From assembly GCA_018268545.1 (NCBI GenBank), contig JAFDWI010000276.1, positions 1 through 5,624 on the forward strand: DNA of 5,624 nt. Direction: 5' to 3'. Below the pieces are notes generated by a model, which saw only the letters and a program-made list of their open reading frames with translations, was not told the DNA's origin and searched no databases. The stretch's first letter is position 1; the number at the start of each line of letters is the position of its first letter. The position numbers were made by a program, and so were the translations under genes. The DNA is from Actinomycetota bacterium (GTDB lineage Bacteria > Actinomycetota > Acidimicrobiia > Acidimicrobiales > Iamiaceae). This document shows, one piece after another, positions 5,490 through 5,624 of the stretch.

Positions 5490-5523
5490 ATTGTGCTCAC
5501 AGAAGCCTGGGAGTTCGCTGAGA
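5490..5523 (-). promoter_or_regulatory. PhoP/OmpR-like direct repeat with possible -10, upstream of the kinase
   Basis: Minus strand 5523-5506 reads TCTCAGC-GAAC-TCCCAGG: two 7-base half-sites with an 11-base period. They match the mycobacterial PhoP box (TCACAGC-N4-TCACAGC) at 6 of 7 and 5 of 7 positions. Ten bases further on is CACAAT (5495-5490), a weak -10 candidate, so the second half-site would overlap the -35 position as in direct activation by OmpR-family regulators. A TCACAGA half-site-like sequence also occurs on the plus strand at 5497-5503. The site is about 110 bases upstream of the kinase start. It could serve the kinase gene, a divergent plus-strand gene to the right, or both. 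Motif match by eye. Confidence 0.4.
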
Positions 5524-5561
5524 TCCAGCGGTTCGGCCACCTCGACGCCTCGCCCACGTCG

Positions 5562-5567
5562 TAGCGT
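5562..5567 (+). promoter_or_regulatory. Weak -10 candidate (TAGCGT) for a plus-strand gene at the right edge
   Basis: TAGCGT fits TANNNT and would start transcription near 5573-5576, about 42-45 bases before the possible GTG start at 5618. No -35 hexamer is seen. Such hexamers are frequent by chance. Confidence 0.2.
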
Positions 5568-5571
5568 TGGC

Positions 5572-5596
5572 CTTCGGCGGACGACAGCCGCCGAAG
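5572..5596. repeat. Perfect 9-bp inverted repeat with 7-base loop
   Basis: CTTCGGCGG (5572-5580) and CCGCCGAAG (5588-5596) are exact complements separated by ACGACAG. No T-tract follows on either strand, so it is not a standard intrinsic terminator. It could be the U-less terminator of a minus-strand gene lying to the right, a leader hairpin or operator for a plus-strand gene starting at 5618, or a dispersed repeat element. The sequence alone does not decide. Confidence 0.55.
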
Positions 5597-5617
5597 CAAC
5601 CCCGACCAGGACCGATC

Positions 5618-5624
5618 GTGCCGG
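5618..5624 (+). CDS. Possible start of a plus-strand gene cut by the window edge
   Basis: GTG at 5618 follows AGGA (5608-5611) with a 6-base gap, a normal start-site layout. Only two codons are inside the window, so no product can be named. If real, the gene is divergent from the kinase, and the region 5398-5617 is a shared promoter region holding the PhoP-like repeat and the hairpin. The only support is the spacing of a short Shine-Dalgarno to a start codon. Confidence 0.2.

Noticed and set aside
5492..5501. TGTG-CT-CACA palindrome as a CRP-like site
   Set aside because: CRP sites need about six bases between the half-sites (TGTGA-N6-TCACA); here there are only two, so the match is superficial.
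5394..5624. A minus-strand frame open from the right edge to a TGA that overlaps the kinase GTG as GTGA, which could look like a coupled upstream gene
   Set aside because: Its translation shows no response-regulator or other recognisable motifs, third-position G/C is only about two thirds (well below the neighbouring genes), and the stretch contains promoter-like and inverted-repeat DNA. Probably open by chance in GC-rich sequence, but the DNA to the right should be checked.

Overview
The window is dense, high-GC DNA (about two thirds G+C by eye) with strong G/C preference at third codon positions, GTG starts and 4-base gene overlaps. This points to an actinobacterium. The proteins look to me like those of Acidimicrobiia (Ilumatobacter-like), but that is an impression from memory, not a computed assignment.

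Layout, left to right. (1) Positions 1-145, minus strand: the first 48 codons of ilvD (dihydroxy-acid dehydratase, branched-chain amino acid synthesis), cut by the window edge. (2) Positions 146-230: a short divergent promoter region. A TANNNT-type -10 lies just upstream of each start codon, and a 15-base palindrome sits between them. (3) Positions 231-3869, plus strand: a compact four-gene operon, ATPase - permease - ATPase - permease, joined by three successive 4-base overlaps (GTGA, ATGA, ATGA). It encodes an ABC-2 type transporter, probably an exporter, with two different nucleotide-binding subunits and two different membrane subunits. The substrate cannot be read from the sequence. (4) Positions 3870-3885: a 16-base convergent gap holding a short hairpin. 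(5) Positions 3886-5397, minus strand: a complete membrane-bound sensor histidine kinase (TM - extracellular domain - TM - HAMP - HisKA - HATPase). (6) Positions 5398-5624: an intergenic region with a PhoP/OmpR-like direct repeat, a perfect 9-bp inverted repeat, and at the right edge a possible start of a plus-strand gene.

How the genes fit together. The four ABC genes are almost certainly co-transcribed and translationally coupled, so their products should form one or two related transporter assemblies. The kinase converges on the operon and has its own upstream control region, so adjacency alone does not show that it regulates the transporter. No response regulator is seen next to the kinase within the window.

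The most unusual signals are the matching polyproline N-termini of the second and third ABC genes, which share an exact 19-bp DNA repeat in the same reading phase, and the PhoP-box-like repeat upstream of the kinase. I see no mobile element, CRISPR array, tRNA or rRNA. I did not find convincing evidence of an entirely new system; the best candidate for follow-up is the uncharacterised four-gene transporter.
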